Under the pieces are notes generated by a model. The model was given only the letters and a program-made list of their open reading frames with translations, was not told the origin of the DNA and ran no database searches. A stretch of DNA of 64,000 bases, from assembly GCA_021734835.1 (NCBI GenBank), contig JAIPIH010000013.1, positions 1 through 64,000 of the forward strand, written 5' to 3'. Positions 25,698 to 34,711 of this stretch are shown piece by piece. Numbering within the stretch: position 1 is the first letter of the stretch; every line of letters begins with the position of its first letter. The stretch comes from Candidatus Cloacimonadota bacterium. GTDB taxonomy: Bacteria; Cloacimonadota; Cloacimonadia; Cloacimonadales; TCS61. A program made the position numbers and the translations under genes.

Positions 25698-26431
25698 GAA
25701 TCTTACAAACAATAATGTTATTCTTGTTTTGTAATTCAGTTTTTGCAAAATATCCCGATGGAAATATGATATTAAAACAAATTGATGAAAATATGTATGC
25801 AAAAAGCATGATATCAACTTCTCAAATGCTCATTCACAGTAGACGAGGCAGCAGGACGATGACGTTAAAATCCTGGACCGAAGGCAACACGAAATCGTTT
25901 TCAGAATATTTAGCTCCTCCCAAAGATGCCGGTACAAAAATGCTGAAACTCGATGATAAGCTCTGGATATACAATCCTGCCGCTGATCGTACAATTCAAA
26001 TTTCTGGACATATGCTACGGCAATCAATGATGGGATCTGATATTTCCTATGAAGATATGATGGAAGAAAATGAGATAAGTAAGATCTATTCAGCCGAAAC
26101 AGTTAATGAAGTAGTATATAAGGAACGAAATTGCTGGGTTTTAGAGTTAACTGCAAACACAGACGCCACAGCTTATCATACCAGGAAGGTATTGATAGAT
26201 AAAGAAAAGATGCTCCCTCTGAAAGAAGAACGATACGGTAAAAGTGGGAAGCTTCTCAAAACAACTGAAATCCTAGAAGTGATGAAAGTTGGAAATCGCT
26301 GGTATCCTAAAAGAATGATCTTTAAAGATGTGCTCAAGCAGGGAGAAGGTACAGAATTTGTTATCGATGAAATCCAACTTGATGTAGAAATACATGAGAG
26401 TAGATTTTCCAAAGCAGCTCTGCGGAAATAA
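25694..26431 (+). CDS. LolA-like outer-membrane lipoprotein-sorting protein
   Basis: A 245-residue exported protein: signal peptide MRILQTIMLFLFCNSVFA, then a domain of the outer-membrane lipoprotein-sorting family (MILKQIDENMYAKSM, DDKLWIYNPAADRTIQI, GSDISYEDM). Members have the half-open barrel of LolA/LolB. The ATG overlaps the previous stop (ATGA), so it is translationally coupled to the permeases. With the ATPase, permeases and outer-membrane protein it completes a possible envelope relay for a lipophilic substrate. Confidence 0.88.
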   Translation: MRILQTIMLFLFCNSVFAKYPDGNMILKQIDENMYAKSMISTSQMLIHSRRGSRTMTLKSWTEGNTKSFSEYLAPPKDAGTKMLKLDDKLWIYNPAADRTIQISGHMLRQSMMGSDISYEDMMEENEISKIYSAETVNEVVYKERNCWVLELTANTDATAYHTRKVLIDKEKMLPLKEERYGKSGKLLKTTEILEVMKVGNRWYPKRMIFKDVLKQGEGTEFVIDEIQLDVEIHESRFSKAALRK

Positions 26432-26495
26432 CTACGCCACTTAATATTTGCCAATTCATTATTACCGGTTATACTGTAATAATCTAGGAGGAATA

Positions 26496-27002
26496 ATGAA
26501 TTTTCTTAAAGCCGCAGTTGAAATGGAAGAATTAATAAAAAAATATTATATAGATCTGGCGGAAAAATGTTCTTACGATCAACAATTAAAAACGCTTCTT
26601 ACAATACTTGCTGCTGATCATGAACAGCATTTGGAAAAATTTCTACAGATGTCTTCAAGAGAATGTACGAACTTGGAGACAACAAGATCTTATGAGGCAA
26701 CAATAGAATTTTTTCAAAATTTGCAAAAAGATAAAGAAACTTTTAGTTGTGAAATAGATCAGTTAAGTTTATATAAAAGAGCTTTGGATTTAGTTGGGAA
26801 AAAGCTTATCCTCTACAATGAATATAGATCCACTCTTGCTTCTGGTACAGATAGAACAGTGCTTGATGCTATAATTAAAGTAGAAGATCAACACAGATTT
26901 GTGCTGGGTAATATCATAGAAATGCTCAGAAGTCCTCTTCAGTGGATTGAAAAATCTGAATTTTACTTTAAGGAAAATTTTATTGAAGATTATACTGATT
27001 AA
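26496..27002 (+). CDS. Ferritin-like/rubrerythrin-type protein
   Basis: A 168-residue all-helical protein with the rhythm of a ferritin-like four-helix bundle. Candidate iron ligands are Glu in MEELIKKYY, the DHEQH motif in ILAADHEQHLEKF, the Glu in LYNEYRSTL and the EDQH motif in VEDQHRFVL. No C-terminal rubredoxin domain is present. AGGAGG lies four bases upstream of this ATG, which decides the start. A role in peroxide or iron handling is likely by family but untested. Confidence 0.7.
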   Translation: MNFLKAAVEMEELIKKYYIDLAEKCSYDQQLKTLLTILAADHEQHLEKFLQMSSRECTNLETTRSYEATIEFFQNLQKDKETFSCEIDQLSLYKRALDLVGKKLILYNEYRSTLASGTDRTVLDAIIKVEDQHRFVLGNIIEMLRSPLQWIEKSEFYFKENFIEDYTD

Positions 27003-27031
27003 AAAATCTCACTAGCCCGCTAGGAAATAAT

Positions 27032-27535
27032 ATGGATATAATGGCACATTCTTTGTGGTCTCTGGCTTTACTTCCTGGTCCGCCATCTGTCGCCAAAGTA
27101 GCTCTTGGTATTGCCCCTGATGTTACAGTATTTGCTGCCAGTTTAACTGTTCAAGCAATAAAAGGTAGATTTCAACCAAATTTCAAGACCAGAAAGGAAA
27201 TGATGCAATGGTACGAACAAGAAGATAAGCACTGGGTATTAAATCTTTATAAATGGACACATTCTTTGATAATATGGAGCCTTGTAATAGTCCCAATTAT
27301 TGTTTATTCAATTATTTATGTAAACTTGTTCCCCTGGTTTCTTCTAGCTGCTCCGCTCCATATTCTAATGGATATACCAACGCATGATCATAAGTCATTT
27401 CCGGTAGAATTTCTCACTCCGCTTTCACATTACAAACTAAATGGATTTCACTGGTCAAAACCCTTGGTATTTGGCGGGAATTATATAGTACTTTTTTTTG
27501 TAGAATTTTTTCGAGTATTTGTATTAAAAAGATAA
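27032..27535 (+). CDS. Membrane protein, metal-dependent hydrolase (YdjM/YbcI) like
   Basis: A 167-residue protein with MAHSLWSLALLPGPPSVAK at the start, two to three membrane segments in the middle and HILMDIPTHDHKSFP. The His and Asp residues recall the membrane-bound YbcI/YdjM hydrolase family, although the match is partial. AGGAAA precedes the ATG. It follows the ferritin-like gene by 30 bp and ends before a bidirectional terminator. Confidence 0.55.
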   Translation: MDIMAHSLWSLALLPGPPSVAKVALGIAPDVTVFAASLTVQAIKGRFQPNFKTRKEMMQWYEQEDKHWVLNLYKWTHSLIIWSLVIVPIIVYSIIYVNLFPWFLLAAPLHILMDIPTHDHKSFPVEFLTPLSHYKLNGFHWSKPLVFGGNYIVLFFVEFFRVFVLKR

Positions 27536-27579
27536 AGTAGTTATTTGGATTATCAATTTTTGAAATTCTTTACAAAAAA

Positions 27580-27615
27580 AAAGTCCTGCTCATTTTAAAT
27601 GCAGGACTTTCTTTT
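27580..27615. terminator. Bidirectional terminator between convergent genes
   Basis: AAAGTCCTGC and GCAGGACTTT form a perfect 10-bp stem with an 11-base loop, flanked by an A run on the left and a T run on the right. It separates the plus-strand membrane protein gene from sppA on the minus strand. Confidence 0.9.
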
Positions 27616-27625
27616 TAGGGAGGTT

Positions 27626-29992
27626 TTATTTAAATTCCAATTCAACTGGTAAGATCATCAAGTAATTTTCATCACCTAATTTTTTCATTTTAGCTCCAGT
27701 ATCCCAGATAGTCTTCAAGCCCTCAGGTACGAAAGATGCAGCTTTCAAACTAACAGTTAGCTCGTTTGCAGTTTTATCACCTTCAAATTCAATAAGTTGA
27801 ATCTCATTCTCCAGTTTTGCTAATTTTTTCATCTCAACCAACGCCAGATCCATTCCTCCGAGCGCATCCACAAGTCCTCTTTGGAAAGCTTGTTTACCTG
27901 TCCAAACTCTGCCTTGTGCAATTTCATGAACCTTTGTTTTGGGTAAATTTCGTCCATTCGCTACTATAGAAACAAATCTATCATAAAAGTGTTGAATTGA
28001 TTTTTCAGCGATCTGTTTTTCTTCCGCGGTTATTTGCCGATGAGTTGAACCGAGATCTGCATGTTTACCTCTTTTAACAGTATCCCAATTAATATGAATC
28101 TTCTCATATAATCTTTCAAAAACCGGAAAAATCCCGATAACTCCAATTGAACCTGTAATCGTAGAAGGTTGTGCTAATATTTTATCAGCTTTTGCAGCTA
28201 TGTAATAACCGCCGCTTGCAGCAGTTCCACCCATTGAGATAATAATCGGTTTTTTGTTTTCACCAGTTTTACATAATTCAACTTCTCTGGCAATTACATC
28301 TGAGGCAAGAGCTGAACCGCCGCCACTATCAACACGGATGATTATACCCTTGATACTTTTATCTTCTCGCGCTTGTTTAATAGCTTTTGCTGTAGTAATT
28401 GAACCGATTGCTTTCCCGGGTATACCTTCTCCTGAATGTATCGTTCCAATCGCATAAATAATAGCGATTTTATCCTTTTTGATTTTGCTCCATTTGGTGA
28501 CAGCCTGGTTTCTGTCATAATTATCTACGATTTTTTCAGATTGATAATTGGCTTTTATCTTATCCTTAATTTGATCTTCATAAATTACATCATCCACCAA
28601 ACCCAGCTCCTTAGCTCTGGCAGCATTCCAGTATGGTCCTTCATCGATCAACACCTGAACTGGCTTTTTCAGCTTACTTCCTCTTCCTTCTTGGATCATA
28701 GTAACAATTTCAGAATAAAGATCATCCAAAAGTGCTTCATAGGTTTCTCTTTCCGCAGAGGTCATATGACTTTCACTGATAGAATTACCGGCAGTTTTGT
28801 AATCATGACTTTTCAGGTTCACAATATCAATTCCCAAAGTATCCAACAGATCTCTAAAATACGGCATATTAACAGAGATACCTTTTAAATCTATAGAACC
28901 AATAGGATTAAGGTATATCTCATCGGCAATAGAAGCTGCAAAAGCATAATTGGCACCACTTATTCCTTCGTAGTAGAATATAATCTTCTTACCAGATAAT
29001 TTAAAATCAAGAAAAGCTTTTTTAAGTTCTGTTCTCTGAGCTAAACTCGCTGAAAAATCACCAGATTTTAACACCAATCCCCTAATACTTTCATCTTTCT
29101 TCAACTCTTTTATTTCTTTGATCACCTCAGAAAGGGTTTTGTCTTTGCTCATAATTATACTGAAAGGTCCTAACTTCTGCACGGGATTTTTTTCGACTAT
29201 CTGTCCTTTCAATTTATAATCCAGAAAATAATTCTTTTCTTTACCAATAACTGTTCGGAATGCTTTATTAGAAGTGCTTAAATAATACTGACCTTGTGAA
29301 AATTCATTTTCAACATTCAACTGCATATTTGTTCCTATTCCAAAGTTACCAAATGATATTCCAAAATTTAAACCGACAGTTTCATCTTCCAAGTTGTAAG
29401 ACCCACCAAGTTTAATCCCGTCAAATAACTCTGTTTGAACTCCAAGAATAGGTTTTGAGAAATCATTTCTGTCATAATTTATATCTGCACTTAAAGTAAA
29501 CCTGTCAGTGAGATCGCTATTGAAGAATACAGGTCTCACAGCAAAACCAAAATCGTAAGTAGTGTTAGCATCAAAGAATCCATGCGCAACTGCTCCAAAT
29601 GAAAAATGATCAACCGGTCGGAATAGGATTGATTCAGAAATGTCTCCTTGTTTGATGAATTTGTTCTTCCAGTCCCAAGCTAAACCAAGATACAGGTTGT
29701 TGATCACAACTGAATTCCTACTGCTAATTGCCAGGCGATGATAATTGTTATCCCCTACTCTATCCAAGACATAACCCAGATTATCGCCTGCTATTATTAA
29801 GGAATAATAATCTTCAAATAAACCCTCTTTATCATAATTTCCGATAAAAGATACTCCACCGGCATTACCGAAACCCATGGCTGCCGGATTCACTTTCATT
29901 GCCATAAAATTATCTGTAGCGGCAATCGGGCCACTTCCGTACAATGAATAATAAAACATTGAAATAATTACTAAAATTAATACTTTTTTCAT
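27626..29992 (-). CDS. sppA: Signal peptide peptidase SppA with extra N-terminal domain
   Basis: A 788-residue protein. A signal peptide is followed by about 240 residues of strand-rich sequence (PAAMGFGNAGGVSFIGNYD opening) that looks like an outer-membrane or PorV-type domain and is absent from ordinary SppA. Two SppA (S49) domains follow: the first (about 270-470) carries the likely catalytic Lys in SHDYKTAGN (K399), the second (about 500-720) carries the nucleophile in TAASGGYYIAA (S593). This matches the 67-kDa type, where the Lys and Ser are in different halves. AAAGGAGA precedes the ATG. The substrate class is signal peptides and membrane-embedded peptides by family. Confidence 0.92.
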   Translation of the reverse strand: MKKVLILVIISMFYYSLYGSGPIAATDNFMAMKVNPAAMGFGNAGGVSFIGNYDKEGLFEDYYSLIIAGDNLGYVLDRVGDNNYHRLAISSRNSVVINNLYLGLAWDWKNKFIKQGDISESILFRPVDHFSFGAVAHGFFDANTTYDFGFAVRPVFFNSDLTDRFTLSADINYDRNDFSKPILGVQTELFDGIKLGGSYNLEDETVGLNFGISFGNFGIGTNMQLNVENEFSQGQYYLSTSNKAFRTVIGKEKNYFLDYKLKGQIVEKNPVQKLGPFSIIMSKDKTLSEVIKEIKELKKDESIRGLVLKSGDFSASLAQRTELKKAFLDFKLSGKKIIFYYEGISGANYAFAASIADEIYLNPIGSIDLKGISVNMPYFRDLLDTLGIDIVNLKSHDYKTAGNSISESHMTSAERETYEALLDDLYSEIVTMIQEGRGSKLKKPVQVLIDEGPYWNAARAKELGLVDDVIYEDQIKDKIKANYQSEKIVDNYDRNQAVTKWSKIKKDKIAIIYAIGTIHSGEGIPGKAIGSITTAKAIKQAREDKSIKGIIIRVDSGGGSALASDVIAREVELCKTGENKKPIIISMGGTAASGGYYIAAKADKILAQPSTITGSIGVIGIFPVFERLYEKIHINWDTVKRGKHADLGSTHRQITAEEKQIAEKSIQHFYDRFVSIVANGRNLPKTKVHEIAQGRVWTGKQAFQRGLVDALGGMDLALVEMKKLAKLENEIQLIEFEGDKTANELTVSLKAASFVPEGLKTIWDTGAKMKKLGDENYLMILPVELEFK

Positions 29993-30064
29993 TGTCTTCT
30001 CCTTTGATATTTTAATTCGTTTATAAACTAATTCTTTTATTCGATAATAATCTGTCTATCTCAT

Positions 30065-31498
30065 TTATTTTTCCAGCTTATAAATAATTATTCTGCCGTT
30101 ACTCGTAATAGCAGATATTTTATAAACTCCAGAATTTACTTTACCGAACAGCCGTTCCGGGGAGGACTGAGAAGCTATCACATCAATTCCTTTTACATCA
30201 ATACCAGCATTTGAAGTTTCACAATTGATAGTAAACTCTAATAACGGATCTACACCAATATTGATAGTACCATTAGATGTGGAAAGCAAGATATTATCCG
30301 TTAATTTTTCAGATAGAGAGAGCGTTATTTTAGCATTAGAAGTTTCCGCTTGTTTAATCCCCGGTGTATTCTTTATCCGTATCGATCCATTTGAAGTATT
30401 AGCTTCGGCTTTTCCCATTAAATCGTAAAATTCTATTTTCCCGTTGCTGCTGTTTGCAGAAAAACTTCCTTGAGAATTTGTAATCCTGATCCTGCCGTTA
30501 GATGTGTTTAAATGCATATCGCCGTGACATCCTGAAACAAAAATTCTACCGTTGGACGTTTTCACATTGCTGACACTAACTTGAGATGGAATTTGTATTA
30601 GGTAGTTTACTGTTATCCTGGTATCATTCTTGAGAAGATTTGTCTTGATAGTATAGCCCTTGTCATCCAGGATTTCTATTTTGACATTATCAAGTTCTGA
30701 TTCAGAATTTCTGCTAGACAGAACTGCTACTATGTCAATAGTATCACTATCCCAACTCTTTACTTCTACGTTGCCGTTATAATTATCAATATTGATTTCA
30801 GCTCCTGGTTTTGGTATAAAAGCATCACGAAAAGTCCTGGAGAATTTGTCATCATTTGTTATGTTAACATTAAAACCATTCTCATTGCCATCATCATTAA
30901 CTAAATGTTTGATAACAACTCCGGGATTATTTCCTAACCAACCGATTGATAATTTAGTAATGAAATTCACAGTTCCACCCAGAAGCTGACCCCAGAAACC
31001 GGTGATATGTTTAGATTCACCTTCAGTTTCAACTATCAGTCCGCGAGAACTGATCTCAACATAATCTTCATTATTGATTACATTAATACCGTCAGCACCA
31101 ATTTCTACTTTATCTCCATCATCATTAATAATGATCTTTCCAACACGATATTCTACAAATTTATTACTGCTTTCTGCTATAGATATCCTCGATTCATTAA
31201 ATTCTAATTTAGCACCATCTTTGATAAACACATAAGTTATCCCTTTGGGTAATCCGATTTCTATTTTAGCGGAATTATTACTTTTAAAGATAAATTTATT
31301 GTTCTCTTTGAAAATTGTAACATTATCTCTTTTTGAATGTTCAACTACCATTTTCTTACTATTTATGAAATCAATATCTTTGATGTGAATGTTATCAAAC
31401 TCAAGGATAATGCTGTGATCTTTTAACTCAAAATCCTGAGTTACAGCTGAAAGTACCAAAGCAGCAGACATAATTATTAAAATAATAGATATTTTCAT
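30065..31498 (-). CDS. Exported DUF4097-type beta-helix protein
   Basis: A 477-residue protein with signal peptide MKISIILIIMSAALVLSA. The C-terminal half has repeated short strands ending in TSNG or SSNG (VSNVKTSNGRI, HLNTSNGRIRI, SANSSNGKIEF, EANTSNGSIRI), the usual DUF4097 putative-adhesin pattern. Function of the family is not settled. The start is set by AGGAGGG just upstream of ATG 31498; an earlier ATG (31516) would overlap the permease gene. It follows the GntR/ABC genes and is likely in the same operon. Confidence 0.82.
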   Translation of the reverse strand: MKISIILIIMSAALVLSAVTQDFELKDHSIILEFDNIHIKDIDFINSKKMVVEHSKRDNVTIFKENNKFIFKSNNSAKIEIGLPKGITYVFIKDGAKLEFNESRISIAESSNKFVEYRVGKIIINDDGDKVEIGADGINVINNEDYVEISSRGLIVETEGESKHITGFWGQLLGGTVNFITKLSIGWLGNNPGVVIKHLVNDDGNENGFNVNITNDDKFSRTFRDAFIPKPGAEINIDNYNGNVEVKSWDSDTIDIVAVLSSRNSESELDNVKIEILDDKGYTIKTNLLKNDTRITVNYLIQIPSQVSVSNVKTSNGRIFVSGCHGDMHLNTSNGRIRITNSQGSFSANSSNGKIEFYDLMGKAEANTSNGSIRIKNTPGIKQAETSNAKITLSLSEKLTDNILLSTSNGTINIGVDPLLEFTINCETSNAGIDVKGIDVIASQSSPERLFGKVNSGVYKISAITSNGRIIIYKLEK

Positions 31499-31512
31499 TT
31501 TCCCTCCTAAGA

Positions 31513-32361
31513 TCATTTTATCTCTCTATTTTTGTATATGATCGTTGCCACTACAAACAAGAGTCCGCTAACGGCGATCTGGATCAAGGTTTTCCAATTA
31601 AAAAGAATTCTCATCCAGGTTTCTTTTATGAAAATATTCAAACTCTCATTGGTTAATATTGTTTTCATTCCAACCGGTGTTGAATTGTTGATAAGCTTGA
31701 TCAGATAACTTAAGGGAAGCGGAAGATGCCATTGCATTATTACGTTGATTATTATTAAGAGAAATTGTATTCCTACGATAATAGCTAAACCCTGCAGAAA
31801 GGCTTTATCTTTGAAAACTGCCGAGACAAAAAAAGATAAACTCCCTACTATAAGCCCTATCTTCATAAAAGAGATTAATGATTGGATAGTACCTAAAAAA
31901 GCCATCGATATTACGAATCTGTCAACTGACGCTATGATAAATGCAAATACTATAAAGTTGAACAAAGCAATCAGTGATAATATGACCCAGTTCCCGGCGA
32001 TTCCGACAAGATATTTTGAGGCTGATTGATACCATATGGAAACAGGTTGAGAACGATGAAAAAGTTCACTGTGATTTCTGATATTTTCATTCAAAGCACT
32101 TTGAGTTAGAATTATTATAAAAATAAGACTAATCATACCCGGCAATCCCATTAACGCCATATTCAGGATGTAATTGAGGAAATCGGAGGAAGGACTGCCC
32201 TGTATATTACCTAAGTTTAAATTAAAACTCCCTGTGAAATATGATATGGCCGAGATCAAAAGGATCACTAAATAAAATCCGGCAACTATCCATAAAGGGA
32301 TCATGAGCTGATTTTTGCTAATTTGGATATCTTTTCTCAATAAAGCAGTAAATTTATTCAC
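31513..32361 (-). CDS. ABC-2-type permease
   Basis: A 282-residue membrane protein with about six hydrophobic segments and the ABC-2 layout, including an N-terminal LLRKDIQISKNQLMIPLWIV region. It starts at GTG with AGGAGG five bases upstream and overlaps the end of the ATPase gene by 8 bp. It is the membrane partner of the ATPase in a YtrA-type operon. The substrate is unknown. Confidence 0.85.
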   Translation of the reverse strand: MNKFTALLRKDIQISKNQLMIPLWIVAGFYLVILLISAISYFTGSFNLNLGNIQGSPSSDFLNYILNMALMGLPGMISLIFIIILTQSALNENIRNHSELFHRSQPVSIWYQSASKYLVGIAGNWVILSLIALFNFIVFAFIIASVDRFVISMAFLGTIQSLISFMKIGLIVGSLSFFVSAVFKDKAFLQGLAIIVGIQFLLIIINVIMQWHLPLPLSYLIKLINNSTPVGMKTILTNESLNIFIKETWMRILFNWKTLIQIAVSGLLFVVATIIYKNREIK

Positions 32362-33208
32362 TTGATCCTCCTACCATCTCCAAAAATAAATCTGAAAGTG
32401 TTGGTCTGACCACCTGAGCTGATTCTATGGAAATATCACTCTTTAAAACTGCGTTTGTCTGTCCCAGAGTTTTGTTAATGATTCTTGGTTTATGTTCTTC
32501 CAACTTAGCTCTTTTTTCAGCTGGAACTGTATAAATTGAATATTTAGCTTTTAATTTTTCAATTTCTTCCTGCAGAATTATCTTACCTTTATCGATAAAG
32601 ATGATATCTTGTAAAATTTGTTCGACTTCTTCCACCTGGTGAGTCGAGATAATGATGGTTTTAGTTTCATCATAATATTCTCCCAGGATCATATTGAAAA
32701 ATTCTTTCCTAAATACTATATCCAATCCTAAAGTCGGCTCGTCTAATAACAGGATTTTTACATCTAATGAAAGCGTTATCAGAAGGTAGAGCTTCGTCTT
32801 CATTCCTTTTGATAAATTGCCAACTTTTTGTTTAGGATCAAGATCACTAGCAGCTAACAGAGTATGAGCTTTCTCATGATTCCAAGAAATGTTTAAAGCT
32901 GAAACATAATCAATTGTTTGTCTTACTGTCAGTCTGTCATCCAAACTATTCACATCCGGAATAAACGCGATATCCTGATGTGTCGACTCCTTGTGTCTTT
33001 TTATCTGTTTCCCCAGGATCTCTATTTCCCCTTCGTGTTTTAAAAAACCTAAGATGCATCGCATAAGAGTTGACTTACCTGCTCCATTTTTACCCAGTAA
33101 ACCTATTATCCTGCCTTGAGGTATTTCCAGATTGATATTATCCAGAGCTTTGAGTTTACCATAATACTTATTTAAGTTTTTGGTTTTAATTGCTGATTTC
33201 CCTGTCAC
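32354..33208 (-). CDS. ABC transporter ATP-binding protein (YtrB-like)
   Basis: A 284-residue ATPase with Walker A GLLGKNGAGKSTLM, a degenerate signature LSKGMKTKLYLL in place of LSGGQ, Walker B ILLLDEPTLGLD and STHQVEEVE. The KGMK variant is common in YtrB/CcmA-like transporters. A GTG start with GGAGG upstream overlaps the GntR stop. In Bacillus the related ytr operon responds to cell-wall stress; the role here is inferred from this arrangement only. Confidence 0.92.
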   Translation of the reverse strand: MTGKSAIKTKNLNKYYGKLKALDNINLEIPQGRIIGLLGKNGAGKSTLMRCILGFLKHEGEIEILGKQIKRHKESTHQDIAFIPDVNSLDDRLTVRQTIDYVSALNISWNHEKAHTLLAASDLDPKQKVGNLSKGMKTKLYLLITLSLDVKILLLDEPTLGLDIVFRKEFFNMILGEYYDETKTIIISTHQVEEVEQILQDIIFIDKGKIILQEEIEKLKAKYSIYTVPAEKRAKLEEHKPRIINKTLGQTNAVLKSDISIESAQVVRPTLSDLFLEMVGGSSE

Positions 33209-33579
33209 TTCTCGCCTCCATATTTATAAATTCCTTTGATCAGTTCAGTTAATTCTTCCCTTGATAAACCTAATGACCTGCTCTTTGTAACTATATTTTG
33301 CAGATCAACCTTAACGAATTCTTGAAAAGTTTTAGCCTTCAGAACTTTTTGCGCACCTTTTTTCACAAACATACCTATTCCCCGCTTCTTAAAAAGAATT
33401 CCTTCATTAAGAAGTTCACTCACGGCATTGGATATTGTCTGAGGATTAAGTTTATATTGTTTTGCCATGATCCGAATCGATGGTAAGGCATCTTCTTCTT
33501 CTATAGTTCCAAATATAATTGCTTTTTCTATTTCTGTTTTTATCTGTAAATAAATTGGAATACCATCTTCAAATTTCAT
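33205..33579 (-). CDS. GntR-family regulator (YtrA type)
   Basis: A 124-residue regulator with a GntR winged helix (GIPIYLQIKTEIEKAIIFG, LPSIRIMAKQYKLNPQTISNAV, GIGMFVKKGA) and only a short helical tail, which marks the YtrA subfamily. ATG 33579 is chosen because AGGAG lies five bases upstream. A palindrome AGTGACACACT (33611-33621) just upstream may be its operator. The three following genes form the probable target operon. Confidence 0.9.
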   Translation of the reverse strand: MKFEDGIPIYLQIKTEIEKAIIFGTIEEEDALPSIRIMAKQYKLNPQTISNAVSELLNEGILFKKRGIGMFVKKGAQKVLKAKTFQEFVKVDLQNIVTKSRSLGLSREELTELIKGIYKYGGEK

Positions 33580-33842
33580 TACATCTCCTAGTGTTTTACT
33601 GTATTGGTCAAGTGACACACTGACATTCTAAAAGTCAAGATTTTTTTCTTTTTCTCATATTTTTTTTTATAAATTCCTATCTGTTTGAAAGTTCTAACGC
33701 TCTTTGTATCTTTATATTAGGCTATTTTAAAAATTTTGTAATTTATTTTGGTTCTGATTCAGAAGTTAGTTGAATGTACTCCTTCTTGGTAGCTTGCGAA
33801 ATTGGTCATAATTAATAGTGAGTTTGTATCTTTTATCAAAAT

Positions 33843-34502
33843 TTAATATGCCTTGGAGTACTTTGTTGTAACTCCAATCCGTCTGCATTCATCATAGATT
33901 GGACAGGACGAGCATTTTGGATTGCGGGGTGTGCAGTGATTTTGTCCGAAAGCAACTAGATAAGAATTGAACATCATCCAATACTTTTCCGGCAGCTTCC
34001 TTCTTAAAGCCATCTCAGTTTCATAGGGAGTTTTCGTTTTCACATAACCAATTCTATTGGTAATTCTGTGAACATGAACATCTACACAGACCGCTGGTTT
34101 TTTGAAAGCAATTACCCGAACAAGGTTAGCTGTTTTTCTGCCAACGCCGGGTAATTGGACAAGGGCCTCAACCTCTTCAGGAATAATATTATTGAATTCT
34201 TTCTCAAGCACTGCGGGAAGTTCTTTTAAATATCTCGCTTTATTTCTGAAAAAACCAACCGGATAGATCATTTTCTCAATTTCAGATATAGAATATTTCT
34301 TTAGATCTTCCGAAGTATCTATGATCTTAAATAATCTCTGAACAACTTCTGAAGTTGTTTGATCCTTTGTCCTGGCACTTAACATTGTTGTTACTAATAT
34401 TTTAAAAGGGTCTTTTGTTTGCTCCTCTATCAGATCGACAACCGGAGCAGGATAGCTAAGGAAAAGTTTTTCTAAAATTCTATAAATTTTTACAATGTCC
34501 AT
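33843..34502 (-). CDS. nth: Endonuclease III
   Basis: A 219-residue DNA glycosylase/AP lyase. The helix-hairpin-helix LPGVGRKTANLV carries the catalytic Lys, the conserved Asp is in VCVDVHVHRITNR, and the C-terminal cluster Cys-x6-Cys-x2-Cys-x5-Cys (CTPRNPKCSSCPIYDEC) binds 4Fe-4S. It removes oxidised pyrimidines in base-excision repair. The start is set at ATG 34502, with AGGA six bases upstream; a TTG two codons earlier lacks one. It is followed by no clear terminator. Confidence 0.96.
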   Translation of the reverse strand: MDIVKIYRILEKLFLSYPAPVVDLIEEQTKDPFKILVTTMLSARTKDQTTSEVVQRLFKIIDTSEDLKKYSISEIEKMIYPVGFFRNKARYLKELPAVLEKEFNNIIPEEVEALVQLPGVGRKTANLVRVIAFKKPAVCVDVHVHRITNRIGYVKTKTPYETEMALRRKLPEKYWMMFNSYLVAFGQNHCTPRNPKCSSCPIYDECRRIGVTTKYSKAY

Positions 34503-34533
34503 ATTCAATCCTATTCATGCAGTTAACAAAAAT

Positions 34534-34611
34534 TGGTCGGGATGAGAGGATTTGAACCTCCGACCTTTCGCCCCCCAGACGAACGCGCTAACCGAGCTGC
34601 GCTACATCCCG
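34534..34611 (-). tRNA. tRNA-Pro (anticodon GGG), CCA encoded
   Basis: The minus strand folds as a tRNA: acceptor CGGGATG/CATCCCG with discriminator A and encoded CCA, D arm GCGCAGCTCGGTTAGCGC, anticodon loop CTGGGGG with anticodon GGG (proline), and a T arm with GGTTCAAATCC. It lies upstream of nth on the same strand. Confidence 0.97.
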
Positions 34612-34711
34612 ACGATGGACATCATTTTAAAGGCTCAATTACTGACAAGTAATTTCTTAACGAAAAATTGACATATTAACTGAAATTCCATTTCTGGATT
34701 ATGAGGTTTAA

